The notes below the pieces were generated by a model. That model ran no database searches and was not told the DNA's origin. It worked only from the letters and a program-made list of their open reading frames with translations. A stretch of DNA of 64,000 nt from Bacteroidota bacterium (lineage in GTDB: Bacteria > Bacteroidota > Bacteroidia > Cytophagales > Cyclobacteriaceae), in the NCBI GenBank assembly GCA_023417785.1, contig JAEZEH010000151.1:1-64000 (forward strand), written 5' to 3'. The position numbers and the translations under genes were made by a program. Of the stretch, positions 1-8,870 are shown in pieces (the first letter of the stretch is position 1; each line of letters begins with the position of its first letter).

Positions 1-129
1 AAAAAAAGATTTCATACACCGGGGCGTTAGTTAGGTTAGAAGGCTAATTTTACTAAAAACTTTCGGGAAATCGAATGACAGACGCCCGCCAGATGCTCCG
101 ATGTAATTAATACCTTAAAATTCAATCCT

Positions 130-1503
130 TTGGCCAAAGTAAAATCCTCTTTTTTCTGCCAATCATGCGGCCATGAATCATCCAAATGGCTGGGGAAATG
201 TCCGTCCTGCGGGGCATGGAATACATTCGTGGAAGAAGTTCAGGTAAAGAACGAAGTCCCTAAAACCGAATGGCGCCAGGGATCCGGCAAACCCAGGACC
301 GTCAAAGCAAAAACGCTCGATGAAATTGAGTCATCCCCCACTTATCGTTTCAGTACACCAGACGAAGAACTGAATCGTGTGCTGGGTGGAGGCATTGTTC
401 CAGGTTCACTCGTTCTTATCGGAGGCGAGCCCGGCATCGGAAAATCGACCCTTATGTTACAGGCTGGATTGATGATGAAAGATCTTAAAGTCCTCTATGT
501 CTCTGGTGAGGAAAGTGAACAACAGATTAAAATGCGGGCACAACGGATAGATTACTCGTCCGAGCGGTTTTACATGTTGACTGAAACACAAACCAGGAAC
601 ATCTTCCTCAGTATCGAGTCAATCGAACCGGATATAGTCATCATAGACTCAATTCAGACACTCTTCTCGAACGTACTTGACTCGACTGCGGGAAGCATTG
701 GGCAGGTGCGTCAGTGCGCGGGTGAATTTATGAAGTTCGCCAAGGAAACCGAAACTCCGGTATTTCTCATCGGACATATAACCAAAGATGGAATGCTTGC
801 GGGCCCGAAAGTCCTCGAACATATGGTGGATACCGTTCTTCAATTTGAAGGAGACCGACACCTTTCGTATCGAATCCTTAGAACAACGAAAAACCGGTTT
901 GGATCAACCTCAGAGATTGGGATTTACGAAATGCGCGGCACGGGTCTGAGGGAAGTATCAAACCCGTCAGAAATCCTCATCTCACAAAAAGATGGGCCGA
1001 TATCCGGCGTAACCATCGGTGCGACCATCGAAGGGAATCGACCGTTGCTGATAGAAATCCAATCACTTGTCAGTCCGGCATCGTATGGTACGCCACAACG
1101 TACGCCAACCGGGTTCGACCACAAAAGGCTGAACATGTTGCTGGCTGTACTGGAAAAAAGATGCGGGTTCCGCATGGGTACACAGGATGTGTTCGTCAAT
1201 ATGGCGGGGGGTATTAAAGTTGAGGATCCGGCGATCGATCTGGCAGTGTGTGTTTCGGTAATCTCATCTATGGAGGAAATCCCGGTTCCTGACCACATAT
1301 GTTTCGCGGCCGAAATCGGGCTTGGTGGCGAGCTACGTGCCGTTAACAAAATCGAGCAGCGGATTTCAGAGGCTGAAAAGCTTGGGTTCAAGGAGATATT
1401 CATTTCTCGCTTTTCGCAAAAAAGCGTGGATCCCGGAAGCGCCCGAATTAAAATCAAGAGCTTTGCGAAGCTCACGGAAGTATTCGAGGAGCTGTTTGGA
1501 TAA
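130..1503 (+). CDS. radA: DNA repair protein RadA (Sms)
   Basis: RadA is a cytoplasmic RecA-like ATPase that promotes branch migration during recombinational repair. The 457-residue product has the family's usual length and layout. A C4 zinc finger (Cys10, Cys13, Cys24, Cys27) comes first, then a Walker A loop GGEPGIGKST at residues 98-107, the RadA-specific KNRFG motif at 254-258, and a Lon-protease-like domain from about 285 to the end. The start is a TTG at 130-132: it gives the MAK...CxxC N-terminus typical of RadA, and no nearby ATG does. It is the first gene of the window; the 129 bases before it hold no ORF and no clear promoter match. The next gene on the same strand begins 72 bases after the stop. 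Confidence 0.97.
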   Translation: MAKVKSSFFCQSCGHESSKWLGKCPSCGAWNTFVEEVQVKNEVPKTEWRQGSGKPRTVKAKTLDEIESSPTYRFSTPDEELNRVLGGGIVPGSLVLIGGEPGIGKSTLMLQAGLMMKDLKVLYVSGEESEQQIKMRAQRIDYSSERFYMLTETQTRNIFLSIESIEPDIVIIDSIQTLFSNVLDSTAGSIGQVRQCAGEFMKFAKETETPVFLIGHITKDGMLAGPKVLEHMVDTVLQFEGDRHLSYRILRTTKNRFGSTSEIGIYEMRGTGLREVSNPSEILISQKDGPISGVTIGATIEGNRPLLIEIQSLVSPASYGTPQRTPTGFDHKRLNMLLAVLEKRCGFRMGTQDVFVNMAGGIKVEDPAIDLAVCVSVISSMEEIPVPDHICFAAEIGLGGELRAVNKIEQRISEAEKLGFKEIFISRFSQKSVDPGSARIKIKSFAKLTEVFEELFG

Positions 1504-1575
1504 AATCCGCGTGGATTTGTGTTTAAATACGCCGATTAAATTGAAATTTAGTGAGCGGATCCGTTCTTTTGCCTC

Positions 1576-2181
1576 ATGGAAGACTTTTTTGTGCGGGCGT
1601 TCGGCCTGGATCCCGCCATATATAGTTATGTGGTCCTGCCATTGTTGATTTTCGTTGCCCGAATTACCGACGTTTCGATCAATACTATTCGCATCATCTA
1701 TGTTCTCGGAGGGCGGCGTCTTACAGCTACATTTTTAGGTTTCTTCGAATCATTGGTTTGGCTTTTGGCGATCAGTCAGATTTTCACGCAACTTGATAAT
1801 TGGGTCAGTTATGTGGCCTATCCGGGAGGGTTTGCATGTGGCATCTATGTCGGAATGGTGATCGAAGAGCGGATCGCATATGGCAAAGTGATCGTGCGGA
1901 TCATCACGCGGAAAGATCTCAGTGAACTCATGGTGTATCTCAAAAATGCGGGCCATCGGTATACGCACGTTGATACAATGGGACCAGACGGTCACGAGAA
2001 CCTCGTCTTTACTGTACTGGAACGCGAGCGTCTTGATAATTTGTTGGACACGATGAAACGAATTTTGCCAACAGCCTTTTATACGGTGGAAAAAGTCAAT
2101 TCTGCAACAGATGCTGCGATCGCAGCAAACAAACCTGAAGGGCGTGTCACTTCATGGCTACGAAGTATTCGACGTGAATAA
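1576..2181 (+). CDS. UPF0316 membrane protein (DUF5698/DUF2179 domains)
   Basis: The 201-residue product matches the UPF0316 family: a DUF5698 membrane part with about three hydrophobic segments (roughly 17-38, 48-68 and 75-95) followed by a DUF2179 cytoplasmic domain from about 105 to 175. The motif ARITDVSINTIRIIY in the first segment and the stretch EERIAYGKVIVRIIT are typical of the family. The biochemical role of UPF0316 proteins is not established, although DUF2179 domains occur in other small-membrane-protein families of Gram-positive bacteria. It starts at an ATG 72 bases after radA and may be cotranscribed with it. The family call is firm; the function is unknown. Confidence 0.85.
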   Translation: MEDFFVRAFGLDPAIYSYVVLPLLIFVARITDVSINTIRIIYVLGGRRLTATFLGFFESLVWLLAISQIFTQLDNWVSYVAYPGGFACGIYVGMVIEERIAYGKVIVRIITRKDLSELMVYLKNAGHRYTHVDTMGPDGHENLVFTVLERERLDNLLDTMKRILPTAFYTVEKVNSATDAAIAANKPEGRVTSWLRSIRRE

Positions 2182-2241
2182 AAAAAACAAACTATCAATA
2201 TCATATTAGTTACATTAACAGCTTAAATTATCAGACAGGTT

Positions 2242-3165
2242 ATGCGTATCGTTCTATCCCTTTTCATTTCAGTTTTTCTTTTAGCGTTCACCCACGTTCC
2301 GGCAGATGTAAAGTTTGCTTATGCTTTTAAAAAAGGCGACCGGTACGAAGTCCGTCAGAACACCAAGCAAATAATGAAGCAAACCATTATGGGCGGTGAA
2401 CAGAATTTTGATAATTCATTTTCAGCTGATTATTCTTTTGTCGTAGCAGAGGTCACGCCCACTGGTGGGAAGATTGAGGTCCGCTATGTGCGCCTCAAGA
2501 ATGAGCTTAAGTCGACCATGATCAATTCGGTGATGGATAGCGAAGGCAAAGCCGAAACAACTGAAAACAAGATTTTCAAAACCGTTGTCGATAAGCCCTT
2601 TTTCGCGCACATCAATAAACGCGGTAAAGTCGAAAAACTCGAGGGAACAGAAAATCTTTGGTCTGATCTCGGAAGCCTGGGTTTGGATGAAAATGCTCAG
2701 AATAGCCTGAAGCAAAACCTGCAGCAGCAACTGTTGGGTGAGGCCACCATTATGGCCACAATTTCTCAAATGCTGATAACCTATTCCGAAAAAGCAGTGG
2801 GGCAAAGCGGTACCTGGGACGTTAGCAATTCTTTTCCAATGGGATTTCCGGTAACCATCAAAGACACATGGAGTGTTGATGAAATCGGCGGTGCCAACGC
2901 ATCTTTGACAAGCGATGGAACGGCGACATCCGACAAGGAAAAAGTAATTGAAATTCAGGGTGGGATGAAAGCGAAGGCTGACTTGACCGGAAGACAGGCC
3001 AAGAAGGCAAATGTCGACGTGAAGACGGGCTGGCCGACAAAGACAGAAATGCTATCTGAAATGAAAGGAACGCTTACGCTACTGAAAGGCGGGATGATTC
3101 AGGAAGACATGCAGATTCCTATGCAGGTAACGACAGAGGCGTCTTATAACATCACAAAGAAATAA
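2242..3165 (+). CDS. Secreted DUF6263-like protein
   Basis: A 307-residue protein with an N-terminal signal peptide (MRIVLSLFISVFLLAFTHVPA) and a mature region starting with FAYAFKKGDRYEVRQNTKQ, which resembles the DUF6263 family of Bacteroidota secreted proteins. The body is rich in beta-type sequence with a repeated pattern of polar strands and no catalytic motif that I recognise. It is probably periplasmic or outer-membrane associated, since no lipobox is seen. It follows the UPF0316 gene by 60 bases on the same strand and faces the GH3 gene tail to tail with only 7 bases between the stops. The family assignment is by resemblance only and the role is unknown. Confidence 0.7.
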   Translation: MRIVLSLFISVFLLAFTHVPADVKFAYAFKKGDRYEVRQNTKQIMKQTIMGGEQNFDNSFSADYSFVVAEVTPTGGKIEVRYVRLKNELKSTMINSVMDSEGKAETTENKIFKTVVDKPFFAHINKRGKVEKLEGTENLWSDLGSLGLDENAQNSLKQNLQQQLLGEATIMATISQMLITYSEKAVGQSGTWDVSNSFPMGFPVTIKDTWSVDEIGGANASLTSDGTATSDKEKVIEIQGGMKAKADLTGRQAKKANVDVKTGWPTKTEMLSEMKGTLTLLKGGMIQEDMQIPMQVTTEASYNITKK

Positions 3166-3172
3166 ACCTTGA

Positions 3173-4696
3173 TTACTCACCGAGCATGAGGTCGCGGATC
3201 TCTTCGACATATTCGCGCGTGTTACTCAGTCGCGGAACTTTGTTCTGACCGCCGAGCTTGCCGCGTTTTTTCATCCAACGGTAGAATGTACCTGGCCTGG
3301 CCACGCGAACGTCGGGTGCCAGCAAGGCCAGATCATGCGCGCGCTTAGCGTCGTAGTCGGAGTTGATCGAGCGGAGGGTGGTATCAAGGACGTTCGTAAA
3401 TTCTTCCAGGGATCGGGGTTCTTTCGCGAATTCAATAATCCATTCATGCCGGCCCTTCGAGCCCTTGTCGATGTACACGGGGGCGGCCGTGAAGTTGTCG
3501 ATAATGGCATCCGTCTCTTCGCATGCCTTCGTTATGGCTGTTTCGGCATTTTCAACAATCACTTCTTCGCCGAAGGCGTTCATGAAGTGTTTTGTTCGGC
3601 CTGATATCCGGATACGATAGGGAGACAATGACGTGAATTTGATCGTGTCGCCTATGTTATATCGCCACAACCCTGAGTTGGTCGAGATGATCATTACATA
3701 GTTCGTATTGATTGAAACTTCATCCAGTCCCAGCGCCCTGGGATTATCACCACCCAGTTCCTCCAGCGGAATAAATTCATAATAGATTCCATAGTCGAGC
3801 ATGAGCAGGAGGTCTTCCGAGTTACGCTGATCCTGAATGCCGAAGAAACCTTCGCTGGCATTATAGGTTTCCCAGTAGACCATTTGATCTGACGGGATAA
3901 GTGACTTGAACAGATTTCGGTACGGTGTAAAGGAAACCGCGCCATGGAAAAATACCTGCAGGTTAGGCCATACGTCGAGGATGCTATTTTTCTTTTCCAA
4001 TTCAACGACCTTCTGAATGAGAAGGAGGGTCCACGTCGGCACACCGGCCATATTGGTGACGTTTTCGCGGGCGGTTTCAGCAGCTAGTTTTTCGATTTTC
4101 TCTTCCCAGTTACTCATCAGGGCGGTTTCCAGACTAGGGGTTCGGATGAATTGAGCCCAAACAGGCAAATTCTGCATAATTACGGCGGATACGTCGCCGT
4201 AGTAGCTTGAGGCACTGGGATCAAGATCATTTTGCTGATGGCTCCCTCCTAATGCCAGGCCCTTACCATCGAAGATCGTTGTATCCGGATAGTTGTTTAC
4301 ATAAATAGAAAGGAGGTCCTTTCCGCCTTTGTAATGGCAATCCTGAAGGGCTTCCTGCGAAACAGGGATAAATTTGCTGCGGGCATTAGTAGTGCCGGAG
4401 GATTTTGAGAACCATTTAACCTCCGAAGGCCAAAGGATGTTTTGTTCACCCCGCATGAGTTTCTCGATGTATGGGAAGAGCTCTTCATATGTGTGAACAG
4501 GAACGCGCTCGCGGAACTGCTGAGGTGATTGAATTGTAGCGAAATCGTATTTGAGCCCGAACTTTGTGTTTTTTGCCGTACTGAGCAGATTTTTGAAAAT
4601 CTCTTGTTGGACATCATGCGGGTATTTTTTAAAAAGTTCTATCTGATGAATACGTTTCTTCATCACCCATGTCAAAATGGAGTTAATCAGTCCCAT
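3173..4696 (-). CDS. GH3 auxin-responsive promoter family protein
   Basis: The 507-residue product resembles the GH3 family throughout. In plants GH3 enzymes are acyl-adenylating enzymes that conjugate amino acids to hormones such as auxin and jasmonate. Bacterial members share the fold, but their substrates are unknown. Visible family features include the phosphate-loop-like SSGTTNARSKFIPVS (about residues 94-108), the segment YNASEGFFGIQ near 280, and the domain boundary YRIRISGRTKHFMNAFGEEVIVENAE near 375. No signal peptide or membrane segment is present, so it is cytoplasmic. It lies 67 bases downstream of lptB on the same strand and may be the last gene of the recJ-lptB transcript. No terminator is visible after it. 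Confidence 0.92.
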   Translation of the reverse strand: MGLINSILTWVMKKRIHQIELFKKYPHDVQQEIFKNLLSTAKNTKFGLKYDFATIQSPQQFRERVPVHTYEELFPYIEKLMRGEQNILWPSEVKWFSKSSGTTNARSKFIPVSQEALQDCHYKGGKDLLSIYVNNYPDTTIFDGKGLALGGSHQQNDLDPSASSYYGDVSAVIMQNLPVWAQFIRTPSLETALMSNWEEKIEKLAAETARENVTNMAGVPTWTLLLIQKVVELEKKNSILDVWPNLQVFFHGAVSFTPYRNLFKSLIPSDQMVYWETYNASEGFFGIQDQRNSEDLLLMLDYGIYYEFIPLEELGGDNPRALGLDEVSINTNYVMIISTNSGLWRYNIGDTIKFTSLSPYRIRISGRTKHFMNAFGEEVIVENAETAITKACEETDAIIDNFTAAPVYIDKGSKGRHEWIIEFAKEPRSLEEFTNVLDTTLRSINSDYDAKRAHDLALLAPDVRVARPGTFYRWMKKRGKLGGQNKVPRLSNTREYVEEIRDLMLGE

Positions 4697-4763
4697 GCGT
4701 CGATGCCTTATATTATCGCAGCCTCAAGTATACTATTAATTTGGGGAAGAATCGGTTACCGTT

Positions 4764-5546
4764 TTACAGAGACTCCGGCGGCAGATCGCCCTTTCGTTCG
4801 TCAGGCGGCAAGGTTACACGAGCGCGTCGAAGCTTGAAATTTTGTCCGAGATACACTTTACGAACCTGCGGATCGTCGGCAAGTTCTTCAGCCGTACCGG
4901 ACTTAAACAGCTTGCCATCTACCATCAGATAAGCCCGATCCGTGATTGACAGGGTCTCATCGACGTTGTGATCGGTTATAAGTATGCCGATGTTCTTGTT
5001 CTTAAGGCGGGCCACGATGGACTGAATTTCTTCAACCGCAATCGGGTCGACGCCGGCGAAGGGTTCGTCGAGCAAAACAAACTTTGGATCAACAGCAAGC
5101 GCCCTGGCTATTTCGGTTCTTCTACGTTCACCTCCTGAAAGGGACATACCAAGGTTTTTCCTTACTTTATGAAGACTGAACTCCTCAATAAGTGAGTCCA
5201 CTTTATTGCGACGCTCTTCTTTTGTGTAATCGCGCATTTCGAGCACTGAAAGAATGTTTTCTTCTACCGTGAGCTTTCGAAAAACGGATGCCTCCTGGGC
5301 GAGATATCCGATACCCCGGCGCGCGCGCTGATACATAGGCAGAGATGTGATTTCTTCGTTGTCCAGGAAGATCCGCCCTTCGTTGGGTTTGATCAGGCCA
5401 ACCATCATGTAGAAAGAGGTGGTCTTACCGGCTCCGTTTGGCCCGAGCAGCCCGACAATTTCACCTTGCTGCACCTGCACAGACACATCGTTTACGACGG
5501 TCCTTTGTTTGTACTTTTTTATAAGATGTTCCGCGCGTAAGAGCAT
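4764..5546 (-). CDS. lptB: LPS export ABC transporter ATP-binding protein LptB
   Basis: LptB is the cytoplasmic ATPase of the LptB2FG complex that extracts lipopolysaccharide from the inner membrane for transport to the cell surface. The product has Walker A GPNGAGKTT (35-43), signature LSGGE (136-140), Walker B VLLDEP (about 157-162) and switch His193 in ITDHNVDET. The segment after Walker A (SFYMMVGL) and the VDPIAV sequence after Walker B are typical of LptB and not of other ABC ATPases. At 260 residues it is slightly longer than the usual 240, with a charged C-terminal extension (RVTLPPDERKG...). It starts 4 bases after the recJ stop, so the two are almost certainly cotranscribed. The LptFG permease genes are not in the window. 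Confidence 0.95.
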   Translation of the reverse strand: MLLRAEHLIKKYKQRTVVNDVSVQVQQGEIVGLLGPNGAGKTTSFYMMVGLIKPNEGRIFLDNEEITSLPMYQRARRGIGYLAQEASVFRKLTVEENILSVLEMRDYTKEERRNKVDSLIEEFSLHKVRKNLGMSLSGGERRRTEIARALAVDPKFVLLDEPFAGVDPIAVEEIQSIVARLKNKNIGILITDHNVDETLSITDRAYLMVDGKLFKSGTAEELADDPQVRKVYLGQNFKLRRARVTLPPDERKGDLPPESL

Positions 5547-5550
5547 TTCA

Positions 5551-7251
5551 CTAATAGAAATTTAAATCCTTGATTCGTAATTGTAGAGACGTGTTTCCAT
5601 TATACGTATTTTCTTCAATGGTAAAGGCCATTTTGAATGGATCACGTCGAGCGAGCCGATCGTAATGTTCGCCCAGATCGAAAGCTACCGCCTGAAAAAC
5701 GCTTTCGCATCCTTCCTGCGAAACAAGAAATCGCACATGCCGGTCTTTAAAACTTGAAAGTGAGTTAAAAACAAAGGCCTGCTCCACAAGAAAGACAGGT
5801 TTGGGATTTTCCGGCCCGAATGGTCCCATTTGTTTAAGCACGTTAACAAATTTGCCGTTGATTGAATCCAGTTGAATAGGCATATCAATATCGATCACCG
5901 GCGTAAGCATGTCCTCCGTGATTGAAGAGCTTACAACTTCCTCAAATTTTCGTTGGAACAATTCCAGGTTATTGATATCGAGGGTAAGTCCTGCGGCGTA
6001 TTTGTGACCACCGAATTTTTCCAGCAAGTCGCTACACTCGAGGATCGCGTTATAAAGATCGAATCCGTTGACACTCCGTGCCGAGCCTGTTATTTTATTA
6101 TTTGATTCTGTAAGGATCACGGTTGGCCTATAGTATTTCTCGACACATCGTGCAGCAACTATGCCAATTACACCTTTGTGCCAGGTGTTTTTGAAAAGCA
6201 CAGTTGATTTCGCAGAGCGGAGACCATCGTTTCCTTCGATCATGGCAATCGCTTCTTCGGTAATATCGGAGTCAACCTGTTTGCGTATTTCGTTTTTCAG
6301 GTTGAGTTTTTCCGCGAGGTCGTTGGCCTCTTCAATGGTTGCCGCGATAAGAAGTTCCACCGCGGCCTTTCCATGCGCAATCCGGCCCGCTGCGTTGATG
6401 CGGGGTCCGAGCGTAAAAACAATTCCAGACACGTCAAGGTCATTACGAATGCCTGCAATTTCCTTCAGTGCACGAAGCGCGGGAGAGGGGTCTTCGTTGA
6501 GTTTTTTCAACCCAAAATATGCAAGTATCCTGTTTTCACCTGTGATCGGAACAATATCTGACGCAATGCTCACGGCGACCAGGTCAAGAAAACCAGTGAA
6601 GTTTTTTTCTATGCCACGGTAGGTTGAATATGCCTGGGCGAGTTTGAAGCCAATGCCGCAACCGCTGAGATCTTTATAAGGATAAGTGCAGTCGGGGCGT
6701 TTGGGGTCCAGCACGGCTACCGCTTCAGGCAGGTCATCGCCAGGCAGGTGATGATCGCAAATTATAAAGTCGATGCCTTTTTCATGGGCAATTTTTACCA
6801 GTTCGGCGGACTTGATTCCACAGTCAAGGGCAATGATCAGCGAAAAATGGTTTTGCTCCGCGTATTCAATACCGGTCAGCGAAACGCCGTAACCCTCGGC
6901 ATATCTGTCGGGGATGTAGACCTCACAATCCTGATGAAATTCCCGCATGAAGCTATAGACAAGCGCGACGGAGGTTGTTCCGTCCACATCATAGTCGCCG
7001 TAAATCAGGATTTTTTCATCATTTTCAACCGCGGCATGGATACGCGCCACGGCCTTATCCATATCCTTCATCAGGAAAGGATCGTGCAACTGGTCGAAGG
7101 ATGGCCGAAAAAAAGTTTTTGCTTCTTCAAAAGTGGTTATTCCCCGCTGGATAAGTATTGCAGAGAGGTACCAATTAACATTGATGGCGTCGGATAGGCT
7201 TTGGATCTGTTCCTGGGGGGGTATTGGTTTTAGTAGCCATCTTTTATGCAT
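5551..7251 (-). CDS. recJ: Single-stranded-DNA-specific exonuclease RecJ
   Basis: RecJ degrades single-stranded DNA 5' to 3' in recombination and repair. The 566-residue product carries the DHH phosphoesterase motifs DYDVDG (86-91) and DHH (166-168), then the DHHA1 half with the GSARS-type segment (ITGSARSVNGFDLYNAI) and GGHKYAAGLTL, and a C-terminal OB-like domain. Length and order match the family. The ATG start lies 2 bases after the stop of the collagen-like gene, and lptB follows 4 bases after the recJ stop, so it sits in the middle of a compact operon. It is cytoplasmic, and the catalytic motifs look intact. Confidence 0.96.
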   Translation of the reverse strand: MHKRWLLKPIPPQEQIQSLSDAINVNWYLSAILIQRGITTFEEAKTFFRPSFDQLHDPFLMKDMDKAVARIHAAVENDEKILIYGDYDVDGTTSVALVYSFMREFHQDCEVYIPDRYAEGYGVSLTGIEYAEQNHFSLIIALDCGIKSAELVKIAHEKGIDFIICDHHLPGDDLPEAVAVLDPKRPDCTYPYKDLSGCGIGFKLAQAYSTYRGIEKNFTGFLDLVAVSIASDIVPITGENRILAYFGLKKLNEDPSPALRALKEIAGIRNDLDVSGIVFTLGPRINAAGRIAHGKAAVELLIAATIEEANDLAEKLNLKNEIRKQVDSDITEEAIAMIEGNDGLRSAKSTVLFKNTWHKGVIGIVAARCVEKYYRPTVILTESNNKITGSARSVNGFDLYNAILECSDLLEKFGGHKYAAGLTLDINNLELFQRKFEEVVSSSITEDMLTPVIDIDMPIQLDSINGKFVNVLKQMGPFGPENPKPVFLVEQAFVFNSLSSFKDRHVRFLVSQEGCESVFQAVAFDLGEHYDRLARRDPFKMAFTIEENTYNGNTSLQLRIKDLNFY

Positions 7252-7253
7252 AG

Positions 7254-8036
7254 TTAGTTTTTTTCCACATTCACCTTTCCGTTTATACCAGCCATGGCAT
7301 TCGGTGCTTCCAACCCCAGTTCCCCATTTTTTCCATGTCGTCGCGAAGGGCCCAGACCGGCGGGTCCACGGTCGCCAACGCGACCCTGCAACCCCGGGAG
7401 ACCCCCATGGGTGTATACGTTTATTGTCGAACCGATATGATTCTGGATGAAGGGATTTTTCTTACTGCTTAACGTGAGGTTACCTCCATCCGCGCCATTT
7501 CCGCCCTGCCCGGCATTTCCGCCGTTTCCACCATTCCCGCCGTGGCAATGAACGGTTCCAGGACTACCGCCTCCACCAGGCCCTCCATCACCGCCCCTTC
7601 CGCCATTCCCACCAGACAAGTCGATAGTCAGGTTTCCGGAAAGTTTTATTTCTTCAATATACAGAAAAAGATTTACTCCGGGCGTGCCATCAAGCCCGCG
7701 GTTACCGTTCCGGCCTCGAAAACCATCGCTGCATGGCCCGAATGGAGTGTTCCCCGGCGCGCCGTCTTTACCGGCTTCGCCATTGAGACCCCGGCCATCG
7801 ATAATACAATGACTGCCGATGATTACGGTATGTGCCCGGATGTAATTGTCTTTCTTGAGTTTATTTAACACTAACGTCGAAGAATCCTTCATTATGAGCG
7901 TATCCGCCACGAGGATGTCGGAGTTCTTAAGTTCATAAACGTCATTTTTCTCAATGACAAGCTTCGAGACCCTCACCTGAGCCGCCAGGGCACCGGAAAA
8001 AAGGAACAGCATTGTCAATAGAAAAGACCGGGTCAT
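7254..8036 (-). CDS. Secreted collagen-like glycine-rich protein
   Basis: Using the ATG at 8036, the product is about 260 residues and starts with a good signal peptide (MTRSFLLTMLFLFSGALAAQ). An in-frame ATG at 8093 would add 19 residues in front of the signal and is less likely. The N-terminal part after the signal resembles a right-handed beta-type surface domain. Two long glycine-rich stretches follow, built from GxxGxxG units such as GKDGAPGNTPFGP, GGRGGDGGPGGGG and GGNGGNGGNAGQGG, and then collagen-like GLPGLQGRVGDRGPAG. No enzyme motif is seen; a surface or matrix structural role is only a guess. It sits 2 bases ahead of recJ and is probably the first gene of that operon. A TAnnTTTG box at 8042-8049 lies almost on the ATG. 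Confidence 0.72.
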   Translation of the reverse strand: MTRSFLLTMLFLFSGALAAQVRVSKLVIEKNDVYELKNSDILVADTLIMKDSSTLVLNKLKKDNYIRAHTVIIGSHCIIDGRGLNGEAGKDGAPGNTPFGPCSDGFRGRNGNRGLDGTPGVNLFLYIEEIKLSGNLTIDLSGGNGGRGGDGGPGGGGSPGTVHCHGGNGGNGGNAGQGGNGADGGNLTLSSKKNPFIQNHIGSTINVYTHGGLPGLQGRVGDRGPAGLGPSRRHGKNGELGLEAPNAMAGINGKVNVEKN

Positions 8037-8041
8037 TGTCA

Positions 8042-8049
8042 CAAAAATA
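8042..8049 (-). promoter_or_regulatory. Possible -7 box TATTTTTG before the collagen-like gene
   Basis: Read on the minus strand, TATTTTTG matches the Bacteroidota -7 consensus TAnnTTTG exactly and ends 5 bases before the ATG at 8036. The -33 position has TTTT, not TTTG. If used, the transcript would start at or next to the ATG and be nearly leaderless. A single box of this kind can occur by chance. Confidence 0.3.
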
Positions 8050-8112
8050 GTGTTGTCGAAAACTTTAAAAAACTCATTCGGTACTTCATTCAAACTACCT
8101 GCCGAAAAATAA

Positions 8113-8141
8113 AAAAAGCAGTGCCTTGCGGACTGCTTTTT
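8113..8141 (-). terminator. Rho-independent terminator after the SPOR-like gene
   Basis: A perfect 10-bp stem (8113-8122 with 8132-8141) closes a 9-base loop. On the minus strand it reads AAAAAGCAGT, loop, ACTGCTTTTT and is followed by further T-rich sequence. It lies 22 bases beyond the stop of the 8163-8807 gene, as expected for its terminator, and separates that gene from the collagen-recJ-lptB operon. Confidence 0.85.
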
Positions 8142-8162
8142 GGAAAAATCATTTAAACGGTT

Positions 8163-8807
8163 CTAGCGTGCTGAAGTCTGGGCAGATTTGTCGCTAACGA
8201 CACCTTCCAATACATCCTTGATCTCAACGCGCTGGCCATCCTTGTAAGGCACGATCCACGCGTCTTTAACGCCCATTTCACGCATATATTTCTTGAATGT
8301 GTCGGCTTCCCAATAATCTCTGAAAATGCCAATGGTGATTTTTTGAGGTTCACTTTCCTTGATTTCACCGCCAAAATTCGGATTGTTTTCGAAGTACTTC
8401 GCCAGGTTTTTGTTTTTGAATGCACCTATCTGCACTTTAAACACGATTCCACGCGAAAAATCCATCGACGTCGCCGCGGGTGCTTCTTTCATTTGAGCGA
8501 GTTCGGCCTGTGTTGAAGAAAGCTCCGAACGCATGCGGCTTAACTGATCTTCGAGTTCCGCGATTCGGGAGTCTTTCCCCGCCACGGAATTTTCGAGTTG
8601 CGTCGCTCTTTGACGCAAAGAACTCAATTCGCTATCCGCAGATTGTTTATCTTCGGTAAACTGCTTAAGATTTGCAGGATTTTTTGCGTACTCCTTGGCT
8701 TTTTTCTTCCACTCCTTTTTTTCTTTCTTGGAAAGCTGAGCGGTGACAGTTGTTGAAGCTGAAAAAATCAAAGCCAGACAAAAAAGTAGAATAAGTCTGT
8801 TTTTCAT
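8163..8807 (-). CDS. Periplasmic coiled-coil protein with SPOR-like domain
   Basis: The 214-residue product has a signal peptide (MKNRLILLFCLALIFSASTTVTAQ), a lysine-rich linker, a coiled coil from about 50 to 105 (SELSSLRQRATQLENSVAGK, then RIAELEDQLSRMRSELSS), and a C-terminal SPOR-like domain from about 120 to 200. The SPOR-like part begins with VFKVQIGAFKNKNLAKYF and continues with the IFRDYWEADTFKKYMREMG pattern. SPOR domains bind denuded peptidoglycan glycan strands, so a periplasmic cell-wall role is inferred. It is transcribed alone, with its own terminator at 8113-8141. Upstream, a TACTTTTA box near the start is only a partial -7 match. Confidence 0.78.
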   Translation of the reverse strand: MKNRLILLFCLALIFSASTTVTAQLSKKEKKEWKKKAKEYAKNPANLKQFTEDKQSADSELSSLRQRATQLENSVAGKDSRIAELEDQLSRMRSELSSTQAELAQMKEAPAATSMDFSRGIVFKVQIGAFKNKNLAKYFENNPNFGGEIKESEPQKITIGIFRDYWEADTFKKYMREMGVKDAWIVPYKDGQRVEIKDVLEGVVSDKSAQTSAR

Positions 8808-8870
8808 TTGGTTACTATTTTAAAAATCAAACTAAAAGTACGAAAAAAAATTTGAAAGTCCGTTGCCTGC

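Noticed and set aside
1503..1518. Hairpin AAATCC-GCGT-GGATTT at the end of radA
   Set aside because: The stem is only 6 bp, AT-rich, and lacks a T-run; too weak to call a terminator.
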